Source: Odontocerum albicorne
Lineage: Eukaryota > Arthropoda > Insecta > Trichoptera > Odontoceridae
DNA: 64,000 nucleotides
Direction: 5' to 3'
Assembly: GCA_949825065.1 (NCBI GenBank)
Contig: OX463855.1
Coordinates: 40,062,301 to 40,126,300 of the forward strand
This document shows, piece after piece, positions 27,401-33,400 of the stretch (within the stretch, counting starts at the first letter, position 1; each line of letters starts with the position of its first letter). The notes beneath the pieces are model-generated. The model was not told where the DNA came from, made no database searches, and was given only the letters and a program-made list of their open reading frames with translations. Position numbers and translations under genes: made by a program.

Positions 27401-30400
27401 TCTATTTCTTACATTCCCATATACCGAAGTAGAGTGAGACGTGAATAACGTCGCTTTCTCACCCATGCCGGTTTTTTAGAATAAATATACTATGTCACAC
27501 ACTAGCACACGTTTGATTGTATTGGTGAATTTATTCCCGATTTTCACAAAATATCTCTGATGTGGCCGATAAGTGTTAATTATTATTAAAATTATTTTTT
27601 CATTTAATGCGTAAATGTATTACGGAGGAATACATAAAATCTGAACCCAGTATTTATTATATTTATAGAGATATTAAAGTTTTTAGAAGCAATGTGTACT
27701 AGTTACACATCACAGGACAGGGAGGGTTAAAACTTTATTATTTGCCATTGTAATTATGATACATTAATATGTTAAATAATCTTACATTCATTTTATTTTT
27801 ATGTGCAATCTAATAAAAGCTGACGAACATTTTTACTTTATAATACTTGTACTTATATTTATTTTTAATCTTGAAAAATTCCATTATTATTATTTAATGT
27901 TTCCTAGAATCTGGCATGCCTAAACAATTAATATGTGAAATAAACATACTTTCATTTTATTTTTATAATTATTACAATTTAAGCTGACAGCATTTTTAAT
28001 CTACAAAACGTGTGTGTTCATTTCAATGTTTGAATATAAAATATTATTTTTATAATTTTTTGCTTTTTCACTTCATTAAAAAAATAAAGTGACACGTATT
28101 TGTAAACGCACTGTAATTCACACTATTGCAAAATGACTCTTCTGCCTGAACGATCTATAATACTAGTGATCAGTTTCAATTGTCTAAAGCCCCTACAGCG
28201 TAAATACAATGCCATAAACATAAAAACAAAATGTTACCTGTTACTTGAGACATTTATTATATATGTATGAAATTTGAAATATGGAGTCATATGTTCTTAT
28301 TATTTCGCGTAAACAGTGCCAAATAGCGCTCTGAATCATCGATGCGTTGTTGTTTGTTCCGTTGTGAGCAAACGCGGCACCCATTTCGAAAAAAGCTTTT
28401 TCATGACCAAATGTTCATGTAAAATAGTGTAAACACTATACCAAATGATATCTTCAGGATGTCAGCTATCTCACGCAACTTTACTTTGCGATTTTCAATC
28501 ACGATTTTTAGGGTTTTTTATGTTTTCTTGTGTAACAGCCTCATTTGGATGACCAGAGCGTTCAGTATCATTTGTGTCTGTACGACCACGTTTGAAATCA
28601 GCATACCACCGACAAGAGGTTGTTTTCGACGGAGCAGAGCCCGGATAGCACTTTTCAAGCCATCGCTGAGTTTGAACGGTATTTTTTCTCAATAAAAAGC
28701 AATGTTTTATCAACACACGAAATTCGGTTTTTTCATTGTTTTGAAAATAGCAAAAGTAACGTCACTAAAACCACTGTAACTCAATGACACAATGTGGGAA
28801 TGTCATGAAAGTTTGACACATAACTTTTAAAGGTTGGTACTAACTAAGAATGGTATGGATTTGTTATTAGAGGCGCCATCTGTTGGTTAGTCCAGGGACT
28901 TATTGACCGATGTATTAGTAAAAAATTTAGGCTCGGCGGGCCAGCAAGCAAACTCGAGGATATTTATACAGTTAATTTTACTTATATAGCAAAAAAAAAG
29001 TTTACATTTTTTACTAGGCGGTGATAATATTTATACACATTTTGCTGATACACAAAAAAACGAATAAAATATTTAAATTTATTAATTAAGGTATTATAGA
29101 CACAGGAAAAAATGTCATATTATTGAACAACAAATGTAACATAATAATTATAATAAGCTCTACTAATGAGATTTATGTAATTGCTTTTTCTGAGATAACA
29201 TTTCATCAAATTGGGGTTTTAACTTAGTACTTCCTATCATCAAAATTGATTGCAAATAGACATCTGCTAATGCAGTCCTGTATTGCGATTTTACGTATTT
29301 CATTTTTTAACATTTAAATATTTTTTGTATTAACTAATTAAGTTCGTGAGAAAATCATTTAATTTAATTCAAGTATTGCAATAAACTTAAACTAACTAAG
29401 TACTAAATAAAACAATACATATACAATTTAACTAAAACAATTTAACAAAACAAACACATAAAACATAAAAAATATTAAAAATGATTGGTTATTAGCTCGC
29501 GGGCCGGATTAAAATAGGTATCGGGCAGGATTTGGCCCGCGGGCCGTAGTTTGCCGACCCCTGTTCTAGATCAAAGCTTTGATTAAGTCGTCAACAGTGG
29601 GCTTTCTAAAGTGAACACTATCTTCAAGTATCATTGTGTCGATTACGTAACATGTTCTACTACAATGTGAATATGCCGTAACCTTATTTGATCTGTGGTG
29701 GTGACTCTTCCCACGAGCCTGAGGTCGAGGGATGAGTTCCTGGAGTGTGCTCGGACCGAAGGGTTCTCGACGCTGCCACCCTGCACTTGCCCCTGCGTGC
29801 TGCTCCGACTGCTCGAAGGCTTACTCTGTGCCACGTGAGAGGTATTCACTGCGATCGGACTGGGGGCTGTCAAGTTTGCTGAAAATTACAATGTACAATC
29901 CTTAAATGACGTGCGCTAAGACTTATTAAAATCAAAGATGTAACAAAATTTTAAGAAAATACCTTTTTAAAACTGCACTTTTTACTAAATGGGTGAATGG
30001 TGTAACAGAGAACTGCCACACACTGTGTATAAGTAATTGGAGGAAGGTAAAGCCACATTTGCTAACAGGCAAACTTAGGATTCCCCTAGGGGTGTCAAGC
30101 CAAAGGGGGCACCTAAAGATTCATAAAAAAATATGTGCAAGAACGATTTAGATGAATGCTTTATGGAAAAATGAATTCACTTCAGTTTATATTTAAAATC
30201 TAATGATAACCTCGACTGTTCAACGTTACAGCTTAGCAAACTAATAATTAACAAAAAAATAGTCATTGTTTATCCAAATATTTACACTATTTTATTTATG
30301 CACACCTTAACCCTTCCCTTACGGTGATAAAAATAATACGCGTGTTACGGTGTTGGGTAGCAATAAAAAATTAGCGATTTTAAATCGGAAAAATAAGAAC

Positions 30401-33400
30401 ATTCATAGAAAATCCCCTTAATTAATTATAATTGAAGTTAAAAATTATAATAATTGAGATTTATTTGCTGAAAACATTAAAAAACCATCTGAAAACATTA
30501 AAAAACGCTCACGGAACGTGCGTACGTCTAACCTATTTGTAAGCCTAGAAGCTACTAGTGGCGCGGAACGTCAATCGCATACCCCGGCGCTTACGCCTTT
30601 GCTTGCGACGTTGAGACAATTCAGCTCCTCGCAATTCAGTCTAGTATGCAAGAGTGAGATGCGAATATAGTGTCGCGCTTCCCGCATACTATTCACCTAT
30701 CGTCAAGACGAGGCACTCGCCGCGTTTAAATGCGAATTTGTTTTCGATCTTTACAAAACACCTCGATGTAGTCGATAAATTCTGATTATTATTAATATTA
30801 TTTTTTAAATCAATGCGTAAATATATTATGGAGGAATACCTAAAATCTTAACCTTGTATTTATTATATTTATAGAGATATTGATGGTTATTAGAAGCAAC
30901 GTGTAGAAGATACCCAACACAGGGAAGGAAAGGTTAACAAACCGTTCCGCGGAACAAAGTATTTCATTATTGAAATGATTAAAAATTATTGTTTCAGATC
31001 TACTCGAAAACAAAACAGATTAAATGCATTAGCCGTATTATCAACAGAATCAGACATAACATACGGACTTCAATGACATAGTAGATGCATTTTGGAAGCA
31101 AGAAGACAAAAGCAAGACATAAACTGTAGTGGTTTGTTGTGTAGCGTGAATTACTTCATCACCTATATCATCCTAAACGGGAAGGGTAAGTATTTTTTGT
31201 ATTATTTATTGGAGGGTTGGGGGTCGCAAATTGGCAATTACGTAGGAGCGCGGTCTATACAAACGTGCCACTGGAGGAGGGATGTTGCTAAGAGAGATAA
31301 GTGGCAAAGAATCCTGCAGGCAGTCAAGATCCAGCCTGGATCCTGATCAAGATAACTTTTCTTATTTGTTTTTGTACTAGAAGCTGAAAATTATAGATAC
31401 AAAATCTAAACCAGCTGCCAAGACTCCAGACCCTCAACCAGAATGATGTTGGGACATTAATTGTTTTGGAAGAGGGCTTGTTAATGGAGTATCATTCAGC
31501 AGTAAATTGCCATTGACATCCCTGACAAACACCCTTCTAAGTGCCTATCACCATCACCATCACCATCAGCCTGTATCTATCCACTGCAGGATGTAGGCCT
31601 CTCCAAGTTGTCTCCACAAAATCCTGTCCTTTGCACATTGCTGCCACATAATACCTGCATGCTTACGTATTTCGTCCACCCAGCGCGCCTTAGGTCTTCT
31701 TACAGGCCTTTTTATACCTATTGGGTACCACTGGATTACTTCATACGTCCAACGATGGTCTGTTGCTCGGGCGATATGTCCAGCCCACTTCCACTTGAGT
31801 CTCTTTGCAACCTCTATAACATCTTCAACCTTTGTTTGGGCTCGTATCCATTCATTACGTTTTCGGTCTCTTCTGGTATAACCTAGCATGCACCTTTCCA
31901 TGCTGCGTTGTGTTGTTTGGAGCTTTTGTAACATTCGTACCGATAAAGTCCAAGTCTCGCATCCATATGTTAGTGCCTATATATCCTGCTATATTTAAGA
32001 CATGGCAATACAGTACTTGCAACTTGCCTGTATCTTCTCTGATAACTTTGGCGAGGAATTTCTTCGGAGTAAATGAGAGTTTGCCAGATTCGCTTAGGAA
32101 ACCACAGTGATTGCTTGTAAATATTTGCTTTGACCGAGGACGGAATTATCTGCATAATTAATCGGTACTGCACAGGCCATGCATGGTTATATCCGTGTCC
32201 ATATTGTCAAGCTTATTTTACCAAGTTTTCAAATGGTTATGCTATATTTTATAATCAGTACAGATACTGCCATCTCTGTAGAAAATTAAGAATATTTTTG
32301 TCACTTGTTAAGATGATTTCTAATTCAGATATTGTCATTTTTCTTAAGTTATCCGTTTGACAGCTGTCACGTGTCACTGGGGTTGGTGCATTATAGTTCG
32401 GAAATTCTAGGATGAGTCCTGTGACAGTTCACAAATTTGCCCAATACAACCTTGTAACGATGTTCAGTAATTTTAATTATTTTATCAACTTTAATATAAG
32501 CCTCAATTCTAATAAATAGCAAGTTATTTAGGTAAATACATTACATAAGGTTGTATTGGGGCAAATTTGTGAGCTGTCACAGGACTCATCCTAGAATTTC
32601 CGAACTACAGTAGTTTTTTTTTCTTTATAGCCGATTAACAATTTTAATTTAACAGTTATTTGTGTCGCAATATTTTATGACGTCATTTATCTCAAAGTCA
32701 CTAGAGCATATATTCTCGAACTGAATAGCATCAAAATCTGCTAAGATGATATTGCATTAAGAATTTTAATTTAACAGTTATTTGTGTCGCAATATTTTAT
32801 GACGTCGTTTATCTCAAAGTCACTATAGCATATATTCTCGAACTGAATAGTATCAAAATCTGCTAAGATGATATTGCATTAAGAATTTTAATTTAATAGT
32901 TATTTGTGTCGCAATATTTTATGACGTCATTTATCTCAAAGTCACTAGAGCATATATTCTCGAACTGAATAGCATCAAAATCTGCTAAGATGATATTGCA
33001 TTAACAATTTTAATTTAACAGTTATTTGTGTCGCAATATTTTATGACGTCATTTATCTCAGTCACTATAGCATATATTCTTGAACTGAATAGTATCAAAA
33101 TCTGCTAAGATGATATTGCATGACAGTATATTGGTGCCAACTTTAATGTATGGGAGTAAAACGTGGATGTGGAAAAAGACTAATAGGAGGATGTCTGTCA
33201 AGATCCTTTCTGCCTACTTCAATGGGGAAATGTCATGATGGTATAAATGTATTTATTTATTTTATTTAACACTTTTATTGCAAATACAATTTGGCGGGTT
33301 TATTGCCAGGTGGCAATCTCTTCCAACCAACCAGACAAAAGTAAATGAAGCAGGTTACGTGGTTGCATAAATAATTCAAATGACTCCATCCCCACAAAAT

